NCBI RefSeq assembly: GCF_003640665.1
Contig: NZ_QQXL01000001.1
Span: 372,001 to 436,000 of the forward strand
DNA length: 64,000 nt
From: Galactobacter caseinivorans
GTDB taxonomy: Bacteria; Actinomycetota; Actinomycetes; Actinomycetales; Micrococcaceae
Reading direction: 5' to 3'
Shown here: piece by piece, positions 44,122 through 52,897 of the stretch
Numbering within the stretch: position 1 is the first letter of the stretch
Layout of the letters: each line of letters opens with the position of its first letter
Notes under the pieces: generated by a model
What the model saw: the letters and a program-made list of their open reading frames with translations, nothing else
Databases searched by the model: none
Told to the model about the DNA's origin: nothing
Position numbers and translations under genes: made by a program

Positions 44122-44856
44122 TCAGCCGCCCAGTTCACCCTGGGGCTTGCCGGACTTGAGTGCGGCGAGGCGCAACTCAATCTCGGTCTGCTCGCCCATG
44201 TCCACGAGCGAATCAAACTGCGCGTCAAGGCTGGAAGCGGAGAGCTCCTGCTGGCCAAGAACGCGGGCCTCCTCGCGGCGCACCTTGTCCTCAAACCGGG
44301 AGATCTCCGAGGTGGGGTCCATGATGTCGATGCTCTTGATGGCGTCGTTCACGCTGGACTGGGCCTGGGCGGACTTCTGACGGGCCACCAGTTCGTTGCG
44401 CTTGGACTGCAGCTCAACCAGCTTGCCCTTCATCTGGGTCAGGCCGGTCTTGAGACGGTCCACCACGTCGGTCTGCGAGGCGATGGACGGAGCGGCCTGC
44501 TTGGCCTCGTTCTCGCTGGAGAGCTGACGCTGCAGAGCCACCTTGGCCAGGTTGTCGAACTTGTCGGCGTCCGCCGTCTTGCCGGCCGTGCGGTACTCGT
44601 CCGCCTTGGCGGAGGCGGCGAGGGCCTTCTGGCCCCACTCCTGCGCGGCCTGGACGTCCTCGGCGTAGTCCTCCTGCATCATGCGCAGGTTGCCGATCGT
44701 CTGTGCGATCGCCGTCTCCGCCTCAGCGATGTTGTTGGAGTAGTCCCTGACCATCTGATCCAGCAGCTTCTTGGGGTCCTCAGCGGAGTCAAGGAGAGCG
44801 TTGATGTTGGCCTTGGCCAGCTGGGCGATCCGCCCGAAGATGGACTGTTTGCTCAC
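44122..44856 (-). CDS. pspA: PspA/IM30 family membrane-stress protein
   Basis: A 244-residue, almost wholly helical coiled-coil protein of the PspA/Vipp1 (ESCRT-III-like) family. The N-terminus SIFGRIAQLAKANINALLDSAEDPKKLLDQMVRD is the family signature; long heptad-like helices follow through residue 220. Such proteins assemble on the inner membrane face and preserve its integrity under stress. The start is GTG 44856 with an AAAGG site; the frame remains open upstream but runs through the Gly-coding end of the preceding gene. The upstream gene, 34 nt away, encodes a TPM-domain membrane protein, so the two are probably one operon for envelope stress. Confidence 0.92.
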   Translation of the reverse strand: MSKQSIFGRIAQLAKANINALLDSAEDPKKLLDQMVRDYSNNIAEAETAIAQTIGNLRMMQEDYAEDVQAAQEWGQKALAASAKADEYRTAGKTADADKFDNLAKVALQRQLSSENEAKQAAPSIASQTDVVDRLKTGLTQMKGKLVELQSKRNELVARQKSAQAQSSVNDAIKSIDIMDPTSEISRFEDKVRREEARVLGQQELSASSLDAQFDSLVDMGEQTEIELRLAALKSGKPQGELGG

Positions 44857-44890
44857 GGTGTAGTGCCTTTCTCGAAATGGATGGGAGCGA

Positions 44891-46978
44891 CTAGAAGTCG
44901 CCGCCCCCGCCGTCGAAGCCGCCGAAGCCGCCCCCAAAATCACCGGCACCGCCGCCGAAGCCGCCAAAGCCGCCGTCGCCGCCGCCACCGAAGAATCCTC
45001 CGTCGTTGCCGCCGCCGTGGTGTGAACCACCGCCAAGCAACACGCTACCCAGGATGCCGCCCAAAATGGCCCCACCCATGGAATTCATTCCGCCGCCCAT
45101 GCCACCCATGCCGCCGCGCTGGTTCATGTCGAAGCCCTGCACGTCCTGATCTGCCAGCTGCGCCGCGGTGTCCGCGAGCTGCTCGGCGCGTTGCGCTGAG
45201 GCGAGCGCGCCTTCAGGGTCCGACGCCGCTCGGGCCGTCGCGTCTTCCAGTAACCGTCGCGCTTCGGCCAAGCGGGTGCGCGCCTCCGCGCCCACACCAC
45301 CGCGGCGGGCACGCACAAAGTCCTCGGTGCCCTCGATCTTTGACTCGGCGGAGCGCATCACGCTCGTCAGGGCCTCTGCCGCGCGGTCTATCTGTGCCTG
45401 CCGGTCCCGGACGCTGGCCAGTGGGCCGTCCAGGGTGGAACGGGCCAGGTCAACAGAGGCCAGCAACGCCAGCGGGTCCGGCCGCCCGGAGGTGATCTGC
45501 TGGCGGACCTGCTCCAGCGCCGCCTCCAGTGCGGTGACCGGGCCGGCCAGCTCGCCATGGGTGCCGCTGTTCAGGGCCGCCTTGGCCTGCGCCAGGTCTT
45601 GGGCGGCGGCCCTGACGCTTCCCTCGAGGCGGGTGCGGGCCTCCGCCAGGCGTGTCCTAGTGGACTCGATGGCGGCGATGAGGCCGTCTGCCTGCTCGGC
45701 CGCCTGCTGCGCCGCTCGGGCAGCCAGTGCGCCCTCGCCGGGCTTGTTGTTGGCCACCCCCGCGTTGGCCTGATCCGCGGATTGCTGCACAAAGTCCAGC
45801 AGGGAGGAGGCCTGTGTGGCGTTGTCCTGGACCTGGCGCACGGCGGAGTCGGCGTAGTCGGTGGAGAGGCCGCTCAGCTCGGACTTGGCCTGCTCCAGCC
45901 GCTGACGCTGGGCAGGGAGGGCCGCCACCAAGGATGCCGTGATCTGCGGGGTCTGGGATTCCAGCTTGCGCAGATCGTCGAACTCGGCGCGGTGCTCGTT
46001 GAGGGAGGCGCTGACCCGGTGACAGCGTTCGATGATCTCTGAAGACCAGTCAAACTGCTCCTGCGGGGTATCCGGGATGTGGTCATCCAGCGCCTGCTGC
46101 AGGCGGAACGAGGCCGCCAGCTGCTCCTTGGCTGCGGTGAGGTCATCCTGGAAGGTTTTGACGGCATCCGGGCCGTACGCCGCCTCGGCAAAGCCCAGTT
46201 CCTGCTCGCTGGTGCGGATCGCATCATCCGCCGCGATCAGGAGCGGGCCCGCTTGGCGGCGCAGATCGGCAATCTCTTCCTCGGTAGGAAGTGGAGCCGC
46301 CCCACCGGGGCCACCCACCTGCCCCTGCTGTGCCTTCCACGTGGCCTCGCCCTGCTGGCGCTTGCGACGCTTGCCGAAGAACCAGACGGCCGCACCGCCG
46401 AGCACCACCACCAACAGCACGGGCACCAACCATCCAAAGCCGATCCCGCGCGCGGCGGCCGCTCCCGTACCGGAGCCGTTGGCCGGAGTGAGCGCGCCGG
46501 AGCCGCTGGCAGAGCCCCAGGCCTCGGTGGCAGCACGGACGCCCCCAGCCCAATCGTTCTGCGCAAACCTGTTCAGGGCCGCACTCCGGGCGGCGGCGTT
46601 GGCTGAGGCCACACCAGACTTGGAGTTGGCCACGACGTAGGTCTTGCGGGAGTCCGTGGCCACAAAGATCAGGGCCACATTGGAATTGCCGAGCCTATTT
46701 TTCTCAACCGTGGCCTGTGCCCACGCCTCTGGCGAGGTGGGGCCGGTGAAGCTGTCCACGAACGCGACGTAGACCTTGACGCCCGTTTGTGACTGGAAGG
46801 CGGAGAGGTCTGTGCGCAGGGCATCGGCGCTGTCCCCGAGCGCACCGGCCTTGTCCTGGACCTGAGAGGAACCGAAGGACACGGGGGCAGTGGCCTGGGC
46901 CAGGCCGGGGGCCGCCAGAAGCAGGCCAAGGGCCGCGGCAAGCGCGATCGTGAATCGTTGGAATCGACGCTTGAGCAA
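44891..46978 (-). CDS. TPM-domain (YgcG-like) membrane protein with Gly-rich tail
   Basis: A 695-residue protein. An N-terminal signal peptide (about residues 1-28, LAAALGLLLAAPGLAQA) leads into an extracytoplasmic TPM domain (VQDKAGALGDSADALRTDLSAFQSQTGVKVYVAFVDSF), then one transmembrane helix near residue 190-210. The cytoplasmic part contains long helical, Gln/Ala/Glu-rich coiled-coil segments (about 230-600). The last ~70 residues are almost only Gly, Phe, Asp and Met. The start is TTG 46978, chosen because GGAGGA lies four nt upstream and because it begins the signal peptide. It precedes pspA by 34 nt, which suggests a membrane-stress function. Length well above simple YgcG proteins. 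Confidence 0.85.
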   Translation of the reverse strand: MLKRRFQRFTIALAAALGLLLAAPGLAQATAPVSFGSSQVQDKAGALGDSADALRTDLSAFQSQTGVKVYVAFVDSFTGPTSPEAWAQATVEKNRLGNSNVALIFVATDSRKTYVVANSKSGVASANAAARSAALNRFAQNDWAGGVRAATEAWGSASGSGALTPANGSGTGAAAARGIGFGWLVPVLLVVVLGGAAVWFFGKRRKRQQGEATWKAQQGQVGGPGGAAPLPTEEEIADLRRQAGPLLIAADDAIRTSEQELGFAEAAYGPDAVKTFQDDLTAAKEQLAASFRLQQALDDHIPDTPQEQFDWSSEIIERCHRVSASLNEHRAEFDDLRKLESQTPQITASLVAALPAQRQRLEQAKSELSGLSTDYADSAVRQVQDNATQASSLLDFVQQSADQANAGVANNKPGEGALAARAAQQAAEQADGLIAAIESTRTRLAEARTRLEGSVRAAAQDLAQAKAALNSGTHGELAGPVTALEAALEQVRQQITSGRPDPLALLASVDLARSTLDGPLASVRDRQAQIDRAAEALTSVMRSAESKIEGTEDFVRARRGGVGAEARTRLAEARRLLEDATARAASDPEGALASAQRAEQLADTAAQLADQDVQGFDMNQRGGMGGMGGGMNSMGGAILGGILGSVLLGGGSHHGGGNDGGFFGGGGDGGFGGFGGGAGDFGGGFGGFDGGGGDF

Positions 46979-47219
46979 GGGGTCCTCCAGGTGGTCTCGG
47001 AACAGCTCCGTGGCGAAACTATCCCTCTTGCATCCTAGGAAGCGGGCTATCCCCGCGTCCACAGGACACGCTCCGCCCATGGCGTAAGCGGAGCTTTCCG
47101 TGAGCGGGCGCCTCCCTCACAGCGTTTGCTCCGTTAGGATCTGCACCAGACATAGGGGAGTCGGGGAGGCTCGCGTCGACACAGGTCGAGTCGCTCACCC
47201 CACACGAAGGGACGGCCGC

Positions 47220-49121
47220 ATGACCGAGAACACTGATCCGTCGGCCCCGGAGCCCACCGGGGCGGGGGAGAACCCGACGGAGAGACTCGATCTGACCCCG
47301 CGGACCTCGGCCTACCCAACGCAGCCGCCCTCCACCCCCGCAGCCCAGCAGCCTCAGACTGGGCAGCCCCAGACCGGCCAGCCTCAGGGCGGGCAGTCCC
47401 AGACCGGGCAGCCGCGGCACACCCAGCCTCAGCAGCCCCAGCAGTCTCATCCGGGCCAGCAGGGGCAGCAAGGCCAGCAGGGGCAGTACCCCCAGTCGCA
47501 GGGTTACGGAGCTCAGCCGGGTCAGGCCACGCACCAGCCCGGTAACCAGCCCGGGCAGGGGTACGGGGCCCAGGGCCAGCGTCCCGGCCAAGGCCACCAG
47601 CCCGCGCAAGGCCACCAGCCCGCGCAGGGGCACCAGCCCGGATACGGGCAGTCCGCGCAGGGAGCCCGGCCGGGCCAGCCAGTTCACGGGTCGCAGCCAG
47701 CGCAGGGGTCTCAGCCAGTTCACGGGTCTCAGCCAGCGCAGGCAGGCCAGTACGGCCAGCCCGCTCGGCCTGCTCAGTTCGGCCAGTCGGCCTTTGGCGC
47801 CCCCGCCGGGTTCGGCGCCCAGCCGGGCCAGCCGGGCCAGCCGGGCCAGCCGGGCCAGCCGGGCCAGCCCGGCCAGCCCGGTCAGCCCGGCTACGCCGCC
47901 CAGCCCGGCCTCGGCACCCAGTCAGCTCACGGCACCCAGGGCGGCTCAGCGTCGTCGGGCACTCGCCGCAACAACTGGTGGCCGGCCCTGATCGCAGGCG
48001 CCCTCGCGGGCGCCCTGATCGGTGGTGGCACGGCCTGGGCCGTAACCGCCAGTTCGCCCAACGCGGTCGCGATCACCAACGGCGGGGCCACGGTCATCCA
48101 GAACCCGGAAACCGTCACCTCCGCCGGCGCGGCAGCGGCCAAGGCGCTGCCCTCCGTCGTGACCATCAGCGTCACCAACGGCAGCAAGGGCGGCAGCGGC
48201 TCGGGGATTGTGCTGGATAACGAGGGGCACATTCTCACCAACCAGCACGTGGCCACCCTCTCTGGCACCACGAGCGACGGCAAGATTGACGTGATGCTCA
48301 GCGACGGCCGCGTGCTCGCGGCGGAGCTAGTGGGTCAGGATCCTCTGTATGACCTGGCCGTCATTAAGGTCAACGCGCAGAACCTGACGCCGATCACGTG
48401 GGCGGACATGAGCAAGCTGAACGTCGGGGACACCACCGTGGCGATTGGCGCGCCGCTCGGCCTGCCCAACTCGGTCTCAGACGGTGTGGTCTCTAACCTG
48501 GAGCGCAGCATTCCCGTGGCCTCCTCGGCGGTGCCCAAGAGCGAGGGGGATGACTCCAACCCCTTCGCAAACCCGGATTCGGGCAGTGGAAGCACCGCCC
48601 GCAAGTCCGGTCAGGTCTCGCTGAACGTGATTCAGACGGACGCGGCCATCAACCACGGCAACTCCGGCGGCGCCCTCGTGAACTCTGCGGGGGAGCTGAT
48701 CGGCGTGAACGTGGCCATCTACTCGCCCTCAGAGGAGGGCGGAAGCATTGGCCTGGGATTCGCGGTGCGCGGCAACGTGGCCCAGCGGGTGGCTCAGGAA
48801 ATGATTGAGAAGGGGGAGGCCACCCACGGGCAGTTGGGCGTCACCATCCAGTCCAACGCGTCCAGGGAGGGCGGGAATACCTCCCGCTTCACCACCGGAG
48901 CGCGTGTTGCCACCGCCACGGCGGACTCGCCCGCGGGCAAGGCCGGCGTTCAGAGCGGTGACATCATCGTGGGTGTGGGCGGCAAACGGGTCGTGGACGC
49001 CACGGACGTCACCGCGACGGTTCGCTCCTACGCGGCCGGTGCCGAGGTGCCGGTGAAGGTCAAGCGTGGGGACAACGAGATGGAGTTCAAGGTCACCCTC
49101 GGAGCCGCCAGCGTGGGCTGA
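47220..49121 (+). CDS. HtrA-like membrane serine protease with PDZ domain and repetitive N-terminal tail
   Basis: A 633-residue protein. The first ~240 residues are a cytoplasmic low-complexity region rich in Gln, Pro and Gly, including seven or more GQP repeats. A transmembrane helix follows (about 250-275). The trypsin-like domain has the full catalytic triad: His343 in TNQHVATL, Asp378 in DLAVIKV and Ser482 in GNSGGAL. A PDZ domain ends the protein (QSGDIIVGVGGKRVVD). This is the PepD/HtrA class that degrades misfolded extracytoplasmic proteins. The ATG start has AAGGGA upstream. It is divergent from the TPM-pspA operon, which strengthens an envelope-quality-control theme. Confidence 0.92.
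   Translation: MTENTDPSAPEPTGAGENPTERLDLTPRTSAYPTQPPSTPAAQQPQTGQPQTGQPQGGQSQTGQPRHTQPQQPQQSHPGQQGQQGQQGQYPQSQGYGAQPGQATHQPGNQPGQGYGAQGQRPGQGHQPAQGHQPAQGHQPGYGQSAQGARPGQPVHGSQPAQGSQPVHGSQPAQAGQYGQPARPAQFGQSAFGAPAGFGAQPGQPGQPGQPGQPGQPGQPGQPGYAAQPGLGTQSAHGTQGGSASSGTRRNNWWPALIAGALAGALIGGGTAWAVTASSPNAVAITNGGATVIQNPETVTSAGAAAAKALPSVVTISVTNGSKGGSGSGIVLDNEGHILTNQHVATLSGTTSDGKIDVMLSDGRVLAAELVGQDPLYDLAVIKVNAQNLTPITWADMSKLNVGDTTVAIGAPLGLPNSVSDGVVSNLERSIPVASSAVPKSEGDDSNPFANPDSGSGSTARKSGQVSLNVIQTDAAINHGNSGGALVNSAGELIGVNVAIYSPSEEGGSIGLGFAVRGNVAQRVAQEMIEKGEATHGQLGVTIQSNASREGGNTSRFTTGARVATATADSPAGKAGVQSGDIIVGVGGKRVVDATDVTATVRSYAAGAEVPVKVKRGDNEMEFKVTLGAASVG
47820..47895 (+). repeat. 9-bp minisatellite in the HtrA-like gene
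   Basis: Seven or more tandem copies of CAGCCGGGC-type units encode G-Q-P. Longer imperfect repeats lie upstream, at about 47590-47760. The units stay in frame. Confidence 0.9.
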
Positions 49122-49210
49122 TCCCCCCGCGGCGGATAGCATGATGGCGAACCGTGCCCACCGGCGCGGACCCGGCCCAGTGCCGCGCCATCGGAATCGG
49201 AAAGGTAGCG

Positions 49211-50023
49211 ATGAGCAAGTCGTCCGGAGCACCCGTGAAGGTGCTGGTCCTGGTCAAATACGTCCCAGACGCGCAGTTCCCGCGTCACTTTGATGCGAAT
49301 AATCGCCTGGAGCGAGCGGAGTCCATCCTCTCGGAACTGGACGAGTACGCCGTGGAGGCCGCACTCCAGATCAGTGAGTCCCACGGTGGGGACAAGGTCA
49401 GCCCCGTCACGGTGCTGACGGTGGGCCCCGAGGGGGCCGCGGCCGCGGTGAAGAAGTCGTTGCAGATGGGTGCCGCGAGCGGCGTTCACGTGCTCGACGA
49501 CGCGATCGCGGGTTCCGATGCCCTGTCCACTTCACGCGTCCTGGAGGCCGCGGTTCGCCGCCTGCAGCCGGACCTGGTGGTCACGGGTATGAGCTCCACG
49601 GACGCTGAAACGGGCGTGTTGCCGTCCATGGTCGCGGCCCGCCTTGGCTGGCCGCAGCTGACCCTGGCCAGCGAGGTCACGCTCTCCGAGGATGCGGGCA
49701 CGCTCTCCGTGCGTCGCGACGAGGACGCCGTCTCCCTCACGCTCTCCAGCCCGCTGCCGGCCGTGCTCTCGGTGACGGATCAGGCCAACGAGCCGCGCTA
49801 TCCCAACTTCAAGTCCATTCTTGGCGCACGCAAGAAGCCGGTGGAGACCATCAGCCTGGCCGAGCTTGGCCTCTCTGCCGACCTGGTCGGGGCCGCTGGC
49901 TCCGCGGTCTCTCTGCTGGAGGCCGGGGACGCCCCGGCTCGCGCCGCCGGCCGCGTCATCGTGGATGATGGCAGCGCCGGAGTGGCCCTGGTCGATTTCC
50001 TTGCCGATCGCAAGCTGCTTTAG
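49211..50023 (+). CDS. etfB: Electron transfer flavoprotein beta subunit
   Basis: A 270-residue EtfB. Family features are VLVLVKYVPDAQFPRHFD at the N-terminus, a VLTVGPEGAAAAVKKSLQMGA stretch and the end region NEPRYPNFKSILGARKKP, the loop that contacts dehydrogenase partners. It binds AMP and pairs with EtfA to carry electrons from acyl-CoA dehydrogenases and other flavoenzymes to the quinone pool. The ATG start has a GGAAAGG site. A TAGCAT -10-like element is at 49137-49142. etfA starts 9 nt after its stop. Confidence 0.95.
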   Translation: MSKSSGAPVKVLVLVKYVPDAQFPRHFDANNRLERAESILSELDEYAVEAALQISESHGGDKVSPVTVLTVGPEGAAAAVKKSLQMGAASGVHVLDDAIAGSDALSTSRVLEAAVRRLQPDLVVTGMSSTDAETGVLPSMVAARLGWPQLTLASEVTLSEDAGTLSVRRDEDAVSLTLSSPLPAVLSVTDQANEPRYPNFKSILGARKKPVETISLAELGLSADLVGAAGSAVSLLEAGDAPARAAGRVIVDDGSAGVALVDFLADRKLL

Positions 50024-50032
50024 GAGGCACGC

Positions 50033-50971
50033 GTGAGCACCATCTTGTACTTCTCTCACCTGCAGGCACCCTTCTCCGGCGCCCAGCGGGAGCTGCTTGC
50101 CGCCGGTGCCCTGAGCGGGGACCCCGTCGCCGTGCTTGGCTCCGCGCCGGATGCGGACACCCTGGCGCAGCTGGGTGAATTCGGCGTGGTCAGGGCGATC
50201 ATCGCCAACGATGATCCCTCCGGTTCGCTGGCCCTGGCCCAGGCTGATCTGCTGATTGCCGCCGTGCGCGGCCTGGCACCGCGCGCCGTCATGGCGCAGG
50301 CCGCTGCCGCGGAGACGGAGGTCCTGGCGCGTGCCGCCGCGATCACCGAGTCCGGCATCATCACCGGCGCCGTCTCCCTTGATGCCGAATTGACCGTGGG
50401 TAAGTCCGTGCTGGCCGGGGCCGGTCAGTCGGTCTCCCGCGCGTCCACCCCCACAGCCTTCATCACGCTCAAGCCCGGCGCCATGGCCCCGGCCGTGGCG
50501 ACCGGTGGAGCGCCGGCCGCCGTGGAGACGGTGGCCACGGACGCCCGCAGCGGCGCCGTCATCACCTCCGCGACCCCGCGCCAGCGCGGCGGCCGCCCGG
50601 ACGTGACGGAGGCGCGCGTGGTGGTCTCCGGCGGCCGCGGAACGGATGGCGACTTTGCCGCCGTCGAGCAGCTCGCTGACGCCCTGGGCGCCGCGGTCGG
50701 CGCCTCCCGCGTTGCCGCGGATAACGGCTGGGTGGGGCACGAGCTGCAGGTGGGCCAGACGGGCAAGACCGTGGCCCCGCAGCTCTACGTTGCCGCCGGC
50801 ATTTCTGGTGCCGTCCAGCACCTGGCCGGCATGCGAACGGCAGGCACCATCGTGGCCATCAACACGGACGAGGATGCCCCGATCTTTGAGGTCGCGGACC
50901 TGGGGATCGTGGGACGCCTGGAGGACGTGCTGCCGCAGGCGGCGGCGGAGATCGCGCGCCGCAGGGCATGA
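50033..50971 (+). CDS. etfA: Electron transfer flavoprotein alpha subunit
   Basis: A 312-residue EtfA, which holds the FAD. The C-terminal FAD-binding domain is plain: [11 protein letters not shown], then [26 protein letters not shown]-type sequence with [12 protein letters not shown] and [18 protein letters not shown]. It starts at GTG 50033 with AGGAGG 6 nt upstream, and overlaps the PIG-L gene by 4 bp (ATGA). Confidence 0.95.
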   Translation: MSTILYFSHLQAPFSGAQRELLAAGALSGDPVAVLGSAPDADTLAQLGEFGVVRAIIANDDPSGSLALAQADLLIAAVRGLAPRAVMAQAAAAETEVLARAAAITESGIITGAVSLDAELTVGKSVLAGAGQSVSRASTPTAFITLKPGAMAPAVATGGAPAAVETVATDARSGAVITSATPRQRGGRPDVTEARVVVSGGRGTDGDFAAVEQLADALGAAVGASRVAADNGWVGHELQVGQTGKTVAPQLYVAAGISGAVQHLAGMRTAGTIVAINTDEDAPIFEVADLGIVGRLEDVLPQAAAEIARRRA

Positions 50972-51729
50972 GCGCGGAGCCTCTGCGCCAGCTACCGGCA
51001 GACGTCACGTCCATTGTCGCCTTTGGTGCGCATCCGGACGACGTCGATTTTGGCGCCTCAGCCACGCTGGCCCGCTTTGCGCAGGCCGGCGTGGCCGTGC
51101 GTTACGTGGTCCTCACCCAGGGGGACGCCGGGGGCTTTGAGGACGCCGGACGCGAGGGCATTCAGGCCACCCGCGCCGCGGAGCAGCGCCAAGCCGCAGA
51201 AGCGGTGGGGGCGCTCTCCGTGGAGGTCTGGGACGAGTTGGACGGCCACCTTGCCCCCACGGACGCCCTGCAGCGCCGCGTGGTGAAGGTGTTGCGAGAA
51301 CACCGGCCGCAGTTGGTGCTGTGCCCGCACCCGGAGCGGGACTACGAGCGTCTTCAGCGCTCCCATCCCGATCACTTGGCGTGCGGGGAGATCATCACGC
51401 GCGCGGTGTACCCGGCGCTGGAGAACCCCTACGCCTACCCGGAGTTACAGGACGCGGGCCTGCACGCCTACAAGCTGCGCCACCTGTGGTTCTACGGTGC
51501 GCCGGCTGCCCGGGAGAACACGGCGGTGGAGATCGGTGGGCAGCTTGAAACCAAGCTCCAGGCGCTGATGGCTCACCTGAGCCAGCACCCGGACCCGCAG
51601 CGTATGCGAGAGTTCGTGGCGGCCCAGGCGCAGGCCGTCGCGGCCAACGCGGGCCTTCCCGAAGGGTCCTTCGCGGAGGCCTTCCACACCGTGGAGGTCA
51701 ACGGGCCGGCCACGATCGCTGGTTTCTAG
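50968..51729 (+). CDS. PIG-L family deacetylase
   Basis: A 253-residue LmbE/PIG-L deacetylase. The zinc-binding motif AHPDD lies at about residues 21-25, and the second motif SHPDH near residue 133. The family removes N-acetyl groups from sugars; members make mycothiol (MshB, Mca) or act on other GlcNAc conjugates. Overall form is closer to the general BshB/Mca-like group, and I cannot assign MshB with certainty. Translationally coupled to etfA, a link I cannot explain functionally. A strong terminator follows. Confidence 0.88.
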   Translation: MSAEPLRQLPADVTSIVAFGAHPDDVDFGASATLARFAQAGVAVRYVVLTQGDAGGFEDAGREGIQATRAAEQRQAAEAVGALSVEVWDELDGHLAPTDALQRRVVKVLREHRPQLVLCPHPERDYERLQRSHPDHLACGEIITRAVYPALENPYAYPELQDAGLHAYKLRHLWFYGAPAARENTAVEIGGQLETKLQALMAHLSQHPDPQRMREFVAAQAQAVAANAGLPEGSFAEAFHTVEVNGPATIAGF

Positions 51730-51737
51730 CGGACGCA

Positions 51738-51767
51738 AGCGGGCCGGTCCATGTGGACCGGCCCGCT
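51738..51767 (+). terminator. Terminator of the etf-PIG-L operon
   Basis: AGCGGGCCGGTCCA (51738-51751) pairs perfectly with TGGACCGGCCCGCT (51754-51767). The U-tract is poor, as common in high-GC actinobacteria. Confidence 0.8.
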
Positions 51768-51810
51768 GGCGTGGTGTGTGAGCGCTGCGCGTGAGAGGTG
51801 GCGCGCAGGA

Positions 51811-52365
51811 TTAGTCCTGGGGCAGCTCCACCTGGGCCAGGTCGGACTCGTCAGGGTCCACCTCGCCCTCTGCTACCACGTTGATGTGCACCGAGAGGAC
51901 GGTCTCCACACCCGGGAATCCGGTCCAGTTGCTGCCCGGGTCGCGGCCGAGCGATCCTGCGCTGTCAAAGGTCTGGGCTGCGTTGTTCTCCGTGACGGAG
52001 ACCTGGTACTCGTGGCCTTCCGGGGCAGGGGCAAAGTCCTCCAGTTGCACGGCGAAGGCGTTTTTGCTCTTGGAGTACGCCACCTTGACCGTCCCACCGG
52101 AGGTCGCCTTGGCGCTGACCTCCTTCATGTCCTCGGCGTCGCGCACGCCCTGGGCAATGTTTTCCTCTGCCTTGGCCACGCCGGTGCCGGAGTTGATGGC
52201 GATCAGGGCTGCGATGCCCAGACCGATCACCACCAGTGCGGCGACCAGGTAGAGCCACCGGGCCGGGCGGCGGCGGCCGCGGTCCGGCTCGGACGGGCTC
52301 GAGGCCTCATCCAGCAGGTCAAGGCCGTTGAGTTCCTCGTCAGTGTGCTGCGGGGGGTGTGTCAT
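51811..52365 (-). CDS. Membrane protein with anti-sigma-K-like extracytoplasmic domain
   Basis: A 184-residue single-pass protein. A short acidic cytoplasmic part is followed by an Arg-rich stop and one transmembrane helix (about residues 38-60). The outer region (residues 95-165: KVAYSKSKNAFAVQLEDFAPAPEGHEYQVSV...) resembles the C-terminal domain of anti-sigma factor RskA. The cytoplasmic zinc-binding anti-sigma helix bundle of RskA is missing, and no sigma gene is adjacent, so a true anti-sigma role is doubtful. The ATG has a GAGAGGA site. It lies 11 bp downstream of trmL. Confidence 0.6.
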   Translation of the reverse strand: MTHPPQHTDEELNGLDLLDEASSPSEPDRGRRRPARWLYLVAALVVIGLGIAALIAINSGTGVAKAEENIAQGVRDAEDMKEVSAKATSGGTVKVAYSKSKNAFAVQLEDFAPAPEGHEYQVSVTENNAAQTFDSAGSLGRDPGSNWTGFPGVETVLSVHINVVAEGEVDPDESDLAQVELPQD

Positions 52366-52376
52366 GTGATGTCCTC

Positions 52377-52856
52377 TCAGACGCCCTGGGGGCGGGTGGC
52401 TCCGGCGAAGTCGAACTGTCGCCAGGCCTCGTACAGCGCAATGGACGCGGAATTGGCAAGATTCAGCGAGCGGCGTGAGGCGTGCATGGGCAGGTGCACC
52501 AGCTCGGTGATGCGGGGGTGAGCGCGTTCCTCCGGCGAGAGGCCGGTGGATTCCTTGCCAAACAACAAGATGTCATCGCTGCGGTACTCAATATCGGTAA
52601 AGCCGCGGGGGCCATCTGGTTCAAAGGCAAAGACCCGGCCGGGGCCGAGCGCCGCAAAGCAATCGTCAAGGCAAGCGTGCACGGTGACGTACGCCAGGTC
52701 GTGGTAATCAAGGCCGGCCCGGCGCAGTTTGGAGTCAGACAGATCAAAGCCAAGCGGCTCAATCAGGTGCAGCTCCGCCCCGGTCACGGCCGCCAAGCGA
52801 ATGGCGTTTCCCGTGTTACCGGGGATCTCAGGGGTATTAAAGATCAGGCGAAACAC
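52377..52856 (-). CDS. trmL: tRNA (cytidine(34)-2'-O)-methyltransferase
   Basis: A 159-residue SPOUT-family methyltransferase of the TrmL/YibK type, which 2'-O-methylates the wobble base of certain leucine tRNAs using SAM. Hallmarks are the N-terminal NTPEIPGNTGNAIRLA, the mid LLFGKESTGL and the knotted C-terminal LPMHASRRSLNLANSASIALYEAWRQ. The GTG start at 52856 has no ribosome site; TAGACT ends 6 nt upstream, so the mRNA is probably leaderless. Confidence 0.93.
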   Translation of the reverse strand: MFRLIFNTPEIPGNTGNAIRLAAVTGAELHLIEPLGFDLSDSKLRRAGLDYHDLAYVTVHACLDDCFAALGPGRVFAFEPDGPRGFTDIEYRSDDILLFGKESTGLSPEERAHPRITELVHLPMHASRRSLNLANSASIALYEAWRQFDFAGATRPQGV

Positions 52857-52862
52857 GTGCCT

Positions 52863-52868
52863 AGTCTA
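52863..52868 (-). promoter_or_regulatory. -10 element of trmL, leaderless
   Basis: TAGACT on the minus strand ends 6 nt before the GTG at 52856. Confidence 0.55.
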
Positions 52869-52897
52869 CCGAAGGTCACGGGCAGGTCACGAACGGG

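Noticed and set aside
51811-52365. Functional anti-sigma factor gene
   Set aside because: No cytoplasmic anti-sigma domain and no adjacent sigma gene; only the outer domain is RskA-like.
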